NCBI GenBank assembly: GCA_031278715.1
Contig: JAITJW010000022.1
Coordinates: 1 to 33,403, forward strand
Source of the DNA: Treponema sp.
GTDB taxonomy: Bacteria; Spirochaetota; Spirochaetia; Treponematales; Breznakiellaceae
Direction of reading: 5' to 3'
DNA length: 33,403 bases
Shown: positions 26,141-33,403 of the stretch, piece by piece
How the letters are laid out: every line of letters begins with the position of its first letter
Position numbering within the stretch: the stretch's first letter is position 1
Position numbers and translations under genes: made by a program
Notes under the pieces: generated by a model
What the model saw: the letters and a program-made list of their open reading frames with translations, nothing else
The model's database searches: none
Told to the model about the DNA's origin: nothing

Positions 26141-27432
26141 CCGGAACGCGGAAATTTTCCTTTCCCTTCTGGATAGGATTTGTCGCTTCCCGCCACGTCC
26201 GCCGGGGCCGGGGTAAATCCCCCTCTCCTGTTTTTGCGGTTCTTGGTATTGCCACCGGCGTCCTGGCCCTCACGGTGATTATCGCGGTGATGAACGGTTT
26301 CCAGCTTGGCTTTATCGAAAATATTCTGGAAATATCCTCGTACCATGTACGGCTTGAGGACTTCCCCCCCGAAGATACGGAAACCCTGCGGCAAACCCTG
26401 GCGGCCGCTCCGGGAATTACCGCGGCCGTCCCCTTCTGCGAATTTCAGGCCCTGATCCGTGGAGGGGGGGACAGGCAGGCGGGGCTTCTCGTCCGCGGGC
26501 TGCCGCCTGAAGCCCCGGAACTTGACCGGGGCATGGCGTCCAAACTTGAATTTGAAGCCGGCTCATTTGATATTTCCCGTGACGGGACCATCCTCCTGGG
26601 AACGGAACTGGCCCGTTCCCTGTCTGCCCGTTTGGGGGACACGGTTACGATCTTCTCCGTCGATGACCTGTTTGGGGGGCCGGGGGCGGGGGTAAATAGT
26701 TTTACCGTAACGGGGATATTCCGTACCGGTTACTATGACTACGATATGGGCCTGGCCCTTATGAAGATAACAACCGCCCTTTCCCTTTCACAGACCCCCC
26801 CCGTGCTGGGCTTCAAACTCCGTGACCGCTGGCAGGACTCGGCGGCCATCGAAAGCCTTGGCAGGCTGGTTCCGGGGGCAAAACTCAGCGGCTGGCGGGA
26901 TTACAACCGGTCATTTTTCGGCGCCCTGCGCACGGAAAAATTGTTTATGTTTATCCTGGTGGGCCTTATATTTATCGTGGTCGGCCTTAACATCTTCCAG
27001 GCCCAGCGCCGGGCGGTGCTTGAACGCCGGGAAGAAATAGGATTGTTGCGGGCCGTGGGCGCGGGGGATTTTTCGGTACGCATGGTTTTTGCCTGGGATG
27101 GATTTTTGATCGGCATCTGCGGCGCGGGAACCGGCCTTGCGCTGGGGCTCCTTGTGGCCTCCCGTATCGGCGCGTTTTTTGACCTGGTGGAGGGCTTTAT
27201 CAACGTTTGTATTAACGTTATAAACTACCTGTCCGGTTCTTTTTTTGGTTCCGGGAATTTCGAGGTTTTTTCCCCGGCAGTGTATTATATCAAAGAGATA
27301 CCCTCCAGGATCATCCCCCATGAGGTGTTCCTGATCTTCATGTTCGGATTTCTTTCTGCCCTGCTGGCGGCCTGGTTTGCTTCGGGCAGGGTGTCCCGGA
27401 CAAAACCCGCGGAGGTACTGCGTGATGAGTGA
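26137..27432 (+). CDS. lolC: LolC/LolE-family ABC permease
   Basis: The product is 431 residues from ATG 26137, which overlaps the previous stop by 4 bases. The topology is that of LolC/E and other MacB-type permeases: one transmembrane segment near the N-terminus (about 29-55, FAVLGIATGVLALTVIIAVM), a large periplasmic domain, and three segments near the C-terminus (about 267-290, 318-345 and 392-415). The family-typical coupling region reads RREEIGLLRAVGAGDFSVRM. In proteobacteria LolCDE releases lipoproteins from the inner membrane to the LolA chaperone. The neighbouring ATPase and second permease complete the set. The C or E label is arbitrary on sequence alone. Confidence 0.9.
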   Translation: MTGTRKFSFPFWIGFVASRHVRRGRGKSPSPVFAVLGIATGVLALTVIIAVMNGFQLGFIENILEISSYHVRLEDFPPEDTETLRQTLAAAPGITAAVPFCEFQALIRGGGDRQAGLLVRGLPPEAPELDRGMASKLEFEAGSFDISRDGTILLGTELARSLSARLGDTVTIFSVDDLFGGPGAGVNSFTVTGIFRTGYYDYDMGLALMKITTALSLSQTPPVLGFKLRDRWQDSAAIESLGRLVPGAKLSGWRDYNRSFFGALRTEKLFMFILVGLIFIVVGLNIFQAQRRAVLERREEIGLLRAVGAGDFSVRMVFAWDGFLIGICGAGTGLALGLLVASRIGAFFDLVEGFINVCINVINYLSGSFFGSGNFEVFSPAVYYIKEIPSRIIPHEVFLIFMFGFLSALLAAWFASGRVSRTKPAEVLRDE

Positions 27433-28138
27433 TACGGTTAAAGACGGGGATAATGTTCTGGTCCGCTTCCGCGGCGTTGTCAAAAACTATACCTCCGGCG
27501 ATGAAACGCTCCATATCCTGCGGGGGGTAAGCTTTGATCTTCGCCGCGGGGAGACGGCGGCGATAACCGGGCGCAGCGGCAGCGGCAAGAGTACGCTGCT
27601 CAATATTCTGGGCGGGCTTGACCGCAGTGACTCGGGGACGGTAACCGTAGCGGATGTGGATCTGGGTTCCCTTCCCGAAAGCGCCCTGGCCTCCTACCGG
27701 AGAAACCAGGTTGGCTTTATTTTTCAGTTTCATTACCTCCTTAAAGATTTTACCGCCCTGGAAAACATCATGCTTCCCGCCTATATCGCGGGGATGAAAA
27801 AAAAAGAAGCCCTGGACAGGGCAAGGACCTTGCTGCAGGATTTGGACCTGGAGGAGAGGGCAGGCCACTATCCTTCCCAGCTTTCAGGCGGGGAGCGGCA
27901 GCGGGTGGCGGTGGCCCGTTCCATCGTCAACGATCCGGATCTGGTGCTGGCGGACGAACCGACCGGCAACCTGGACCCGGATAATTCCGCCGCGGTAGCG
28001 GAACTGCTTTACGGAAGCGCCCAAAAATGGGGCAAGAGTCTTATCGTCGTTACCCACGATGAAAAAGTCGCCGCCCGCGCCGGGATCCGTTACACCCTGA
28101 CGGCAGGACAGCTTAGCGCCGCTCCGGAGGCCCTGTGA
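27425..28138 (+). CDS. lolD: LolD-type ABC ATPase
   Basis: The product is 237 residues from ATG 27425, overlapping the upstream permease by 8 bases. All ABC motifs are present: Walker [10 protein letters not shown] (about 49-57), Q-loop in FIFQFHYLL, signature [15 protein letters not shown] (about 153), Walker [13 protein letters not shown] (about 173-183) and the switch His in VVTHD. The text [16 protein letters not shown] is typical of the LolD/MacB/FtsE group. It should power lipoprotein release with the two adjacent permeases. The stop overlaps the next start (GTGA). Confidence 0.95.
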   Translation: MSDTVKDGDNVLVRFRGVVKNYTSGDETLHILRGVSFDLRRGETAAITGRSGSGKSTLLNILGGLDRSDSGTVTVADVDLGSLPESALASYRRNQVGFIFQFHYLLKDFTALENIMLPAYIAGMKKKEALDRARTLLQDLDLEERAGHYPSQLSGGERQRVAVARSIVNDPDLVLADEPTGNLDPDNSAAVAELLYGSAQKWGKSLIVVTHDEKVAARAGIRYTLTAGQLSAAPEAL

Positions 28139-29397
28139 AAGCGGGCTGGATGTTTTTTGTCGCCATCCGTTACCTTTGGGGCCGGGCAAAAGAGGGGGGC
28201 CGCTATCTAAGGGGGGCGGTGGTGGGCATAGCCCTCAGCCTTGTCCCCATCATCGTTACCCTTATTGTCGCCGACGGCATGATCCGGGGGATTACCGACC
28301 GCTTTATCGAGTTGGGTACCGGCCATCTTCAGGTTTACGATTATATCGAAGGGGGAAATGTTGACACCCTTATCCCCACAATTGCGGCGTTTGACGGGGT
28401 ACGGGGAGTCTGGTACGAACGGCAGGGGCTGGGGGTGGTAGCCGGAAAAGAGGGCAAACGCGGCGCCACGATCCGGTCGCTGGACAGTTCATTCTGGGTA
28501 GAGGAGGGAAGCGCCAGGTACCTGAACACTGTGGCCGGATCGCCCCAGCCCCAAAGCGATCAGGATGTGGTGCTGGGCCAGTCTCTTGCCGAGGAGATCG
28601 GCGCGGCCGTGGGGGACACGGTACGGATCATGACGATTCGGGGCATGGATGGCCGGCCTGTTCCCCGGATAGCGGCCTTTACGGTAGCCGGAATCGTTTC
28701 ATCCGGTTACCGGGAACTGGACGCCCTGTGGTGTATTACCTCAAGGGGAGGGGGGGACCGGATCATGGACGGGACCGCGGGCCGTCCCCGCCTTATCGTT
28801 AAAATAGACAGACCCTACGATACGGCAAGAATAATGGCGATAAACCTTCAGCGTATTCTGGGGCCTCCTTACGCGGTGTACACCTGGGGAGATCTGCACC
28901 AGAGTCAGTACCGTTCCTACGAGTCTACCCGCCAGCTTCTCCTTTTTATTATGGCGCTTATCGTTGTCGTTGCCGCGGTGAACGTGTCCAGTGCCACATC
29001 AATGCTGGTGATTGAACGGCGGCGGGACATCGCGGTACTTAAGGCGGCGGGGGCAAGCCCCCGTGGGACCGGAGGCGTGTTTGTGCTGGCAAGTTTACTC
29101 ACCGGGTTTTGCGGCGCCGTCCTTGGCATCGGCGCGGGGCTCCTTGTGGGAATCAACATCAACAGCCTTATTCACGGCCTTGAAAGGCTGTTAAGTTTCT
29201 TTTCCGGCCTGTTCCGGGGCGGGGAGGTAAAGATACTGGACCCCGGCTACTACCTGGAAAACATACCGATCATCGTTGACTGGGCCGCTGTCTTCTTTAT
29301 CGGCTTTTTTACGATCCTCTGCTCGCTCCTGGCCTCCTGGATCCCCGCGCGCCGGGCGGGGAAACTTAAACCCCTGGACCTGTTCAGGAAATATTAG
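28135..29397 (+). CDS. lolE: Second LolC/LolE-family ABC permease
   Basis: The product is 420 residues from GTG 28135, overlapping lolD by 4 bases. The first transmembrane segment is at about 30-47 (VVGIALSLVPIIVTLIVAD). It is followed by a periplasmic domain with HLQVYDYIEGG and VVLGQSLAEEIGAAVGDTV, and three C-terminal segments (about 266-287, 316-342 and 381-404). The coupling motif is ERRRDIAVLKAAGASPRG. It differs clearly from the first permease, so the transporter is probably a heterodimer as in E. coli LolCDE. It is the last gene of the run; about 75 bases later a new promoter begins. Confidence 0.9.
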   Translation: MKAGWMFFVAIRYLWGRAKEGGRYLRGAVVGIALSLVPIIVTLIVADGMIRGITDRFIELGTGHLQVYDYIEGGNVDTLIPTIAAFDGVRGVWYERQGLGVVAGKEGKRGATIRSLDSSFWVEEGSARYLNTVAGSPQPQSDQDVVLGQSLAEEIGAAVGDTVRIMTIRGMDGRPVPRIAAFTVAGIVSSGYRELDALWCITSRGGGDRIMDGTAGRPRLIVKIDRPYDTARIMAINLQRILGPPYAVYTWGDLHQSQYRSYESTRQLLLFIMALIVVVAAVNVSSATSMLVIERRRDIAVLKAAGASPRGTGGVFVLASLLTGFCGAVLGIGAGLLVGININSLIHGLERLLSFFSGLFRGGEVKILDPGYYLENIPIIVDWAAVFFIGFFTILCSLLASWIPARRAGKLKPLDLFRKY

Positions 29398-29470
29398 CAA
29401 CCCTAAAACAGATGTAACGCCCACCTATACGCCCGCCCGGCCTGATACCGTATTTTTTTGTATTTTTTCC

Positions 29471-29498
29471 TTGCCATCCACGCCTGACGATGTATAAT
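29471..29498 (+). promoter_or_regulatory. Sigma-70-like promoter of the glutamate-synthase-like gene
   Basis: TTGCCA (29471-29476) and a perfect TATAAT (29493-29498) are 16 bases apart. Long T-tracts lie just upstream. Transcription would start near 29505, leaving a leader of about 50 bases. Confidence 0.75.
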
Positions 29499-29511
29499 AA
29501 GCGTTTACCCT

Positions 29512-29534
29512 GCCCGCGTCGCAGAGCCGCGGGC
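29512..29534 (+). promoter_or_regulatory. Leader hairpin
   Basis: GCCCGCG (29512-29518) and CGCGGGC (29528-29534) form a perfect 7-base GC stem around a 9-base loop, between the promoter and the GAGGAGG ribosome site. It has no T-run, so an mRNA-stability or control role is more likely than termination. Confidence 0.55.
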
Positions 29535-29557
29535 CTAATGATGAGAGGAGGTTCTAT

Positions 29558-31153
29558 ATGAATCTGCAGCGTCCGAATGGAAATGACGCTACCAGGACAG
29601 GCAACCGCTCCACAAGCGTAGTGCCTTCAAGCGGTCTTTGTTCCCGTTGTCTTGATGGGTGTAAGGGGAACTGTGAAATTTTCAAGGCCGCGTTTCGGGG
29701 AAGGGAGTTGATTTACCCCGGTCCCTTTGGGGATATTACCGCCGGGGGGGACAAGAACTACCCTGTGGATTATTCCCACCTGAACATCCAGGGTTACGCC
29801 CTGGGCGCGGAGGGACTGCCGGCAGGTACCGGCGCCAATCCCGATACGGCCCGTTTCCCCCTGGTGAACACGGAGACCGGGTACGGCTGGGACAGGAAGG
29901 TAAAGCTGTCGCTGCCCATTTTTACCGGGGCCCTGGGTTCAACGGAAATTGCCCGGAAGAACTGGGAACACTTTGCCGTGGGCGCGGCAATTTCCGGCGT
30001 TACGATTGTCTGCGGGGAGAACGTCTGCGGCATCGACCCGGCGCTGGAACTGAACGCCGCCGGGAAGGTAACGAAGGCCCCCGACATGGATCGCCGGATT
30101 GAAGCCTACCGGAAGTACCACAAGGGCTATGGGGAGATCCTCATCCAGATGAACGTGGAAGACACAAGACTGGGGGTGGCGGAGTACATCATCGACAAAC
30201 ACAGGATCGAAACCATCGAACTCAAGTGGGGACAAGGGGCCAAGTGTATCGGCGGGGAGATCAAGGTAGCCCAGCTGGAACGAGCCCTGGAACTGCAGCG
30301 CCGGGGGTATATCGTTACCCCGGATCCTTCGGACCCGGTGATCCAGGCTTCCTTTAAGGCGGGGGCCATTAAAGAATTTGAACGACACAGCCGGCTGGGT
30401 TTTGTGAGCCGGGAAGGGTTCATGAAAGAAGTGGAACGGCTGCGGTCCCTGGGCTTTAAGCGGATTACGTTAAAAACCGGGGCCTACAGTCTTAAGGAAC
30501 TGGCTATGGCCCTCCGCTGGGGTTCCGAGGCCCGGATAGACCTGCTGACGATTGACGGCGCTTCCGGGGGCACCGGCATGAGCCCCTGGCGGATGATGGA
30601 GGAGTGGGGGATTCCTTCGATCTACCTGCACAGCGCCGCGGCCGAATACGCCGCCGTTCTTGCTTCCTCCGGCAGACGGGTTCCCGACCTTGCCTTTGCC
30701 GGGGGCTTCTCCACGGAGGACCACGTGTTTAAGGCCCTGGCCCTGGGCGCCCCCTACGTTAAGGCGGTCTGCATGGGCCGGGCCCTGATGATCCCCGGCA
30801 TGGTGGGCAAAAACATCGCCCAATGGCTCAAAGAGGGGAACCTGCCCAAGTCCGTGTCCGATTACGGATCCACGGCGGAGGAGATCTTTGTCAATTACGA
30901 AAAGGTCAAGGACATGGTGGGCGCTTCGGAGATCGGCAACATTCCCCTGGGGGCCATCGGTATCTACAGCTACGCTGAGAAGATCAAGGTGGGCCTGCAG
31001 CAGCTTATGGCCGGGGCCCGGCGCTTCAACATCGGCGTTATCGGCAGAAAAGATCTGATGTCCCTGACGGAAGAATGTGCCAGGGTAACGGGTATCCCCT
31101 ACCTCCTGGACTGCTACCGGGATGAGGCCCTGGAAATACTCAATTCAAAGTAA
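29558..31153 (+). CDS. FMN-binding glutamate-synthase-like protein with N-terminal Cys motif
   Basis: The product is 531 residues with GAGGAGG before the ATG. The core matches the FMN/TIM-barrel domain of glutamate synthase large subunits. Its glycine-rich phosphate loop IDGASGGTGMSP resembles GltB, and AGGFSTEDHVFKALALGAP plus VKAVCMGRALMIPG form the second FMN phosphate-binding part. The amidotransferase and GXGXG domains of GltB are absent. At the N-terminus four cysteines, 28, 31, 35 and 39 (CxxCxxxCxxxC), suggest a metal or iron-sulfur site, and VCGENVCG in the middle adds two more. Relatives of this stand-alone type occur in anaerobes; their substrate is often unknown. No GltD-like reductase lies nearby. 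It is monocistronic as far as the sequence shows. Confidence 0.85.
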   Translation: MNLQRPNGNDATRTGNRSTSVVPSSGLCSRCLDGCKGNCEIFKAAFRGRELIYPGPFGDITAGGDKNYPVDYSHLNIQGYALGAEGLPAGTGANPDTARFPLVNTETGYGWDRKVKLSLPIFTGALGSTEIARKNWEHFAVGAAISGVTIVCGENVCGIDPALELNAAGKVTKAPDMDRRIEAYRKYHKGYGEILIQMNVEDTRLGVAEYIIDKHRIETIELKWGQGAKCIGGEIKVAQLERALELQRRGYIVTPDPSDPVIQASFKAGAIKEFERHSRLGFVSREGFMKEVERLRSLGFKRITLKTGAYSLKELAMALRWGSEARIDLLTIDGASGGTGMSPWRMMEEWGIPSIYLHSAAAEYAAVLASSGRRVPDLAFAGGFSTEDHVFKALALGAPYVKAVCMGRALMIPGMVGKNIAQWLKEGNLPKSVSDYGSTAEEIFVNYEKVKDMVGASEIGNIPLGAIGIYSYAEKIKVGLQQLMAGARRFNIGVIGRKDLMSLTEECARVTGIPYLLDCYRDEALEILNSK

Positions 31154-31155
31154 GG

Positions 31156-31218
31156 CTGTCAGAATTTACCACGCGGCCCGCCTATCGACTGAGTGGGCTG
31201 GCCCTGGTAAATCTACAG
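31156..31218 (+). promoter_or_regulatory. Imperfect inverted repeat between two genes
   Basis: CTGT (31156-31159) pairs with ACAG (31215-31218). ATTTACCA (31164-31171) pairs with TGGTAAAT (31205-31212), and GGCC (31175-31178) with GGCC (31200-31203). The hairpin lies just after the glutamate-synthase-like gene, upstream of the next promoter, so it may end that transcript, though no T-run follows. Confidence 0.45.
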
Positions 31219-31241
31219 AGTGGAGGCGGATGGGCGGGCGC

Positions 31242-31270
31242 TTGACGAACCTTTAAGCCCGCACTATGTT
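31242..31270 (+). promoter_or_regulatory. Promoter of the isomerase/oxidoreductase pair
   Basis: TTGACG (31242-31247) and TATGTT (31265-31270) are 17 bases apart, 48 bases before the isomerase ATG. Box quality and spacing fit a sigma-70 promoter. Confidence 0.6.
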
Positions 31271-31318
31271 AAGAAATCTTCTGTACCCGTGTGCAGGTGT
31301 TTCTGTAAGGAGCTTACG

Positions 31319-32107
31319 ATGAACCCTTTTACCAAGAACCCTTTTACTAATTTTTCCGTTATGTCCTATTCGTTTCACGGCCTGCTCGGACGCGGGGCAA
31401 TCAACATCTTTGGGTATCTTGAAACGGTTAAATACCGTTACGGTCTTAACACCGCGGATATTTGGAACGGCCTTATCACCGGCTATGACGAGGACTACAT
31501 CAAGATACTCAAGCAGAACATCGACGAGCGGGGCCTTGAGGTGGTGAACCTGTGCTGTGACGGGGCCCATGTCTGGGATAACGATCCGGTCGAGCGGGCC
31601 AGGAATGAGGATCTGGCGTGGAAGTGCCTTAACATGGCGGAGAAGATCGGCGCCAGAACGATCCGGATTGACGCGGGGGTTCGGGAAGACACCATTACTG
31701 CCGAGCAGATGGATTATACGGCGAAAAAATACCGGGAGTACTGCCGCCGGGCCGCTGCTTTCGGCGCGAAGCTGGGGACGGAAAACCACTGGGGGGCTAC
31801 CCGTTTTCTGGCAAATGTCGAAAATCTCTTTGCCGCGGTAAACGAGGACAACTTTGGCCTGTTGCTGCACCTGGGGAACTGGGAAGAAGGCGACAAGGAC
31901 GAAAATGACAGGGCGGTAATTAAAAAGGCCATGCACACCCACATTGATTTTGAGCACTGTGTGGATGCCCAGAGGGTACTGCCGCCGCTGGCCGAATACT
32001 CCGGCTGCTGGTCGGTGGAAAGTCATAAATCCACCAACGAGTACAACAACGTTGCTTTTCAGCTTGCCCAGGTTAAGCGGGTTATCTCCCCGATGGATTA
32101 CCGTTAA
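31319..32107 (+). CDS. Sugar phosphate isomerase/epimerase-like TIM barrel protein
   Basis: The product is 262 residues from ATG 31319, with AAGGAG 6 bases upstream; the same frame is open to 31220, but that part is cysteine-rich and unlike the family. It has the AP-endonuclease-2/xylose-isomerase-like pattern: NTADIWNGL, NLCCDGAHVWDND, GARTIRIDAG, GTENHWG and HIDFEHC, with SVESHK near the end supplying probable metal ligands. It is cytoplasmic, with no signal peptide. It resembles the isomerase at 3094-3912 in fold but not in motif details, so they are not recent duplicates. A Gfo/Idh/MocA oxidoreductase follows after 11 bases, a pairing common in inositol or rare-sugar catabolism. The substrate is unknown. 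Confidence 0.85.
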   Translation: MNPFTKNPFTNFSVMSYSFHGLLGRGAINIFGYLETVKYRYGLNTADIWNGLITGYDEDYIKILKQNIDERGLEVVNLCCDGAHVWDNDPVERARNEDLAWKCLNMAEKIGARTIRIDAGVREDTITAEQMDYTAKKYREYCRRAAAFGAKLGTENHWGATRFLANVENLFAAVNEDNFGLLLHLGNWEEGDKDENDRAVIKKAMHTHIDFEHCVDAQRVLPPLAEYSGCWSVESHKSTNEYNNVAFQLAQVKRVISPMDYR

Positions 32108-32118
32108 AGGAGCGGTGT

Positions 32119-33240
32119 ATGGAAAAAATTAAAGTCGGCATTATCGGCTGCGGGGTTATTGCGCGGGCAGCCCACGGACCGGACTACAAAAAACTTGGCG
32201 ACAGGGTAGAGATTACCGCGGCCTGCGACATCGTAAAGGAAAAGCTGGATTCGTATTGTGAACAGTTCAGCGTTAAAAAGCGGTATTCCACAATCGCCGA
32301 ACTGCTTGACGATGACGAGGTACAGGCGGTTGACGTGTGTTTACACAACAACATGCACGCCCCCACGGCCATAGAGGCGATGCGCCGGGGTAAGGACGTG
32401 TACTGTGAAAAACCTATGGCCGGTTCCTACGCCGATGCCCTGGCCATGCTAAAGGCGGCAAAAGAATACGGCCGTAAACTTCATATCCAGCTTGGCACAA
32501 TCTACAGTTCCGCTTCTTTTGCGGCAAAGCGGCTTATTGATAACGGTGATCTGGGGCATATATACCACATGCGGTCAACCGGCTTCAGGCGCAGGGGCCG
32601 ACCCTATGTTGACGGGTACGGGGAAAAGGAATTTGTCAGTTCCAAGGTAGCCGGCGGCGGGGCCCTCCTTGATATGGGGGTGTACCACATCTCCCAACTC
32701 CTGTACCTGACGGGTAACAGGCGTCCCTTGAGGGTTATGGGTCATACCTACCAGGAACTCGACATGGACCCCGGACGTAAGGCAAGCTCCGGCTACGATG
32801 TGGAAGAACTTATCGTCGGCATGGTTGATTTTGAGGATCGCCTCAGCATGGACCTGATCGAATCCTGGGCCATGAACCTTGATACGCTGGAACCTTCCTG
32901 CATCCTGGGATCGGCGGGGGGCCTGCGGCTTAACCCGTTCAGTTACCACTATACAAAGCATGATGTGGTTTTTAACGCGGTGTTTGACGAACACGATCTT
33001 GATTTCCGTTCGGCCACGGTGTACCCCGAACAGATGTTCTACCGGAACTCCCAGGCTCACTGGGTGGCAGCCCTGATGGGTGAATGTCCGCTCCTGCCTA
33101 CCGCGGAGATCGGTCTGAATACCCAGCTGATTCAGGAATCCCTTTACCTGTCCAGTGAATTGGGCCGGCAGGTTAGCACCGAAGAGGTTATCGCTGCAAG
33201 CACAGCAAAAATAACTGAAGTTATCGGATTGTACAAATAG
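32119..33240 (+). CDS. Gfo/Idh/MocA-family NAD(P)-dependent oxidoreductase
   Basis: The product is 373 residues, with an AAAGGAG ribosome site. The N-terminal Rossmann fold has VGIIGCGVIARAAHGP at about 5-20, then an ACDI strand end, VDVCLHNNMHAPTAIEAM and the family hallmark YCEKPMA (about 95-101). The C-terminal alpha/beta domain carries GGGALLDMGVYHISQLLYL with the expected Asp/His positions, and MVDFEDRLSMDLIESW. Members oxidise or isomerise sugars, inositols and related polyols using a bound or free NAD(P). It is very likely in one operon with the isomerase just upstream. The exact substrate cannot be read. Confidence 0.93.
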   Translation: MEKIKVGIIGCGVIARAAHGPDYKKLGDRVEITAACDIVKEKLDSYCEQFSVKKRYSTIAELLDDDEVQAVDVCLHNNMHAPTAIEAMRRGKDVYCEKPMAGSYADALAMLKAAKEYGRKLHIQLGTIYSSASFAAKRLIDNGDLGHIYHMRSTGFRRRGRPYVDGYGEKEFVSSKVAGGGALLDMGVYHISQLLYLTGNRRPLRVMGHTYQELDMDPGRKASSGYDVEELIVGMVDFEDRLSMDLIESWAMNLDTLEPSCILGSAGGLRLNPFSYHYTKHDVVFNAVFDEHDLDFRSATVYPEQMFYRNSQAHWVAALMGECPLLPTAEIGLNTQLIQESLYLSSELGRQVSTEEVIAASTAKITEVIGLYK

Positions 33241-33298
33241 GCCGCCGGCTTACGGCAGACAGGATCTGCTGCTGTACCGGAAGCAACCTGTGCCTCCG

Positions 33299-33403
33299 AT
33301 GGCTCAGACCAACGCCGAGGCGGAAAAAATAAACAGCTACCCGGATATCAAAAAACTGGTGGACGATATGACCCCCCAGTGGATAGCCGGGGTTCGGGAC
33401 ATT
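33299..33403 (+). CDS. Start of an unidentified gene (partial)
   Basis: The frame from ATG 33299 stays open to the window edge and reads MAQTNAEAEKINSYPDIKK followed by LVDDMTPQWIAGVRDI. GTG 33290 is an alternative, and the frame is open back into the previous gene. Codon use looks real, but there is no strong ribosome site and 35 residues are too few to name it. It may extend the sugar operon. Confidence 0.4.
   Translation, partial: MAQTNAEAEKINSYPDIKKLVDDMTPQWIAGVRDI

Noticed and set aside
29447-29470. T-tracts after lolE as an intrinsic terminator
   Set aside because: No stem-loop precedes the T-runs; they look more like AT-rich upstream promoter DNA.
1-33403. tRNA, rRNA, CRISPR, IS element or prophage genes
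   Set aside because: None was seen on reading both strands; repeats found are short and few, and no transposase or integrase motif appears.

Overview
The window looks like part of a chromosome from a spirochaete of the Treponema lineage. It is fairly GC-rich, and the free-living, termite-gut or cockroach-gut treponemes are a better guess than the host-restricted pathogens. Supporting signs are uvrA followed by an LptD/OstA-like outer-membrane protein, a phoH/PgpH/ybeY/TlyC cluster, many signal-peptide proteins with no known function, a LolCDE-type lipoprotein export set and a methyl-accepting chemotaxis receptor. No tRNA, rRNA, CRISPR array, insertion sequence or prophage was recognised. The species assignment is inference.

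Layout. Positions 1-2753 hold the end of a beta-propeller-like secreted protein and three envelope proteins (small secreted protein, predicted outer-membrane barrel, FecR-domain protein). Positions 2754-4121 are a small accessory island: a minus-strand sugar-phosphate isomerase-like gene between two copies of a near-identical dyad repeat, plus a frame-broken coding remnant. Positions 4122-17305 are a tightly packed plus-strand run: uvrA, lptD-like, phoH, pgpH-like HD phosphodiesterase, ybeY, a soluble TlyC/CorC-type CBS protein and a TPR lipoprotein-like or periplasmic protein. Most junctions there overlap by 1-17 bases. Positions 17393-19837 carry a PilZ protein and a chemotaxis receptor, followed by a convergent secreted FN3-like protein (19876-21135, minus).

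Positions 21207-29397 form a second packed run: prfB with a programmed +1 frameshift, a PEGA-domain protein, ftsY, an unknown secreted protein, and a permease-ATPase-permease set of LolC/LolD/LolE type. Release factor 2, the SRP receptor and lipoprotein release thus sit in one probable transcription unit. Positions 29558-31153 encode an FMN-type glutamate-synthase-like protein with an N-terminal four-cysteine motif, behind a clear sigma-70-like promoter and a leader hairpin. Positions 31319-33240 hold a second TIM-barrel isomerase and a Gfo/Idh/MocA oxidoreductase, probably a sugar or inositol catabolic pair with its own promoter. A reading frame begins near the right edge and runs out of the window.

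Most of the window is ordinary housekeeping and envelope biology. The points most worth a second look are the duplicated dyad around the isomerase gene, a 16-base element that includes the stop codon of two unrelated genes, the in-frame simple repeats inside uvrA, ybeY and a secreted protein, the SAP-like motif in the LptD homologue, the prfB recoding site, and the cysteine-headed glutamate-synthase-like protein. I did not find convincing evidence for a wholly new defence or mobile system.
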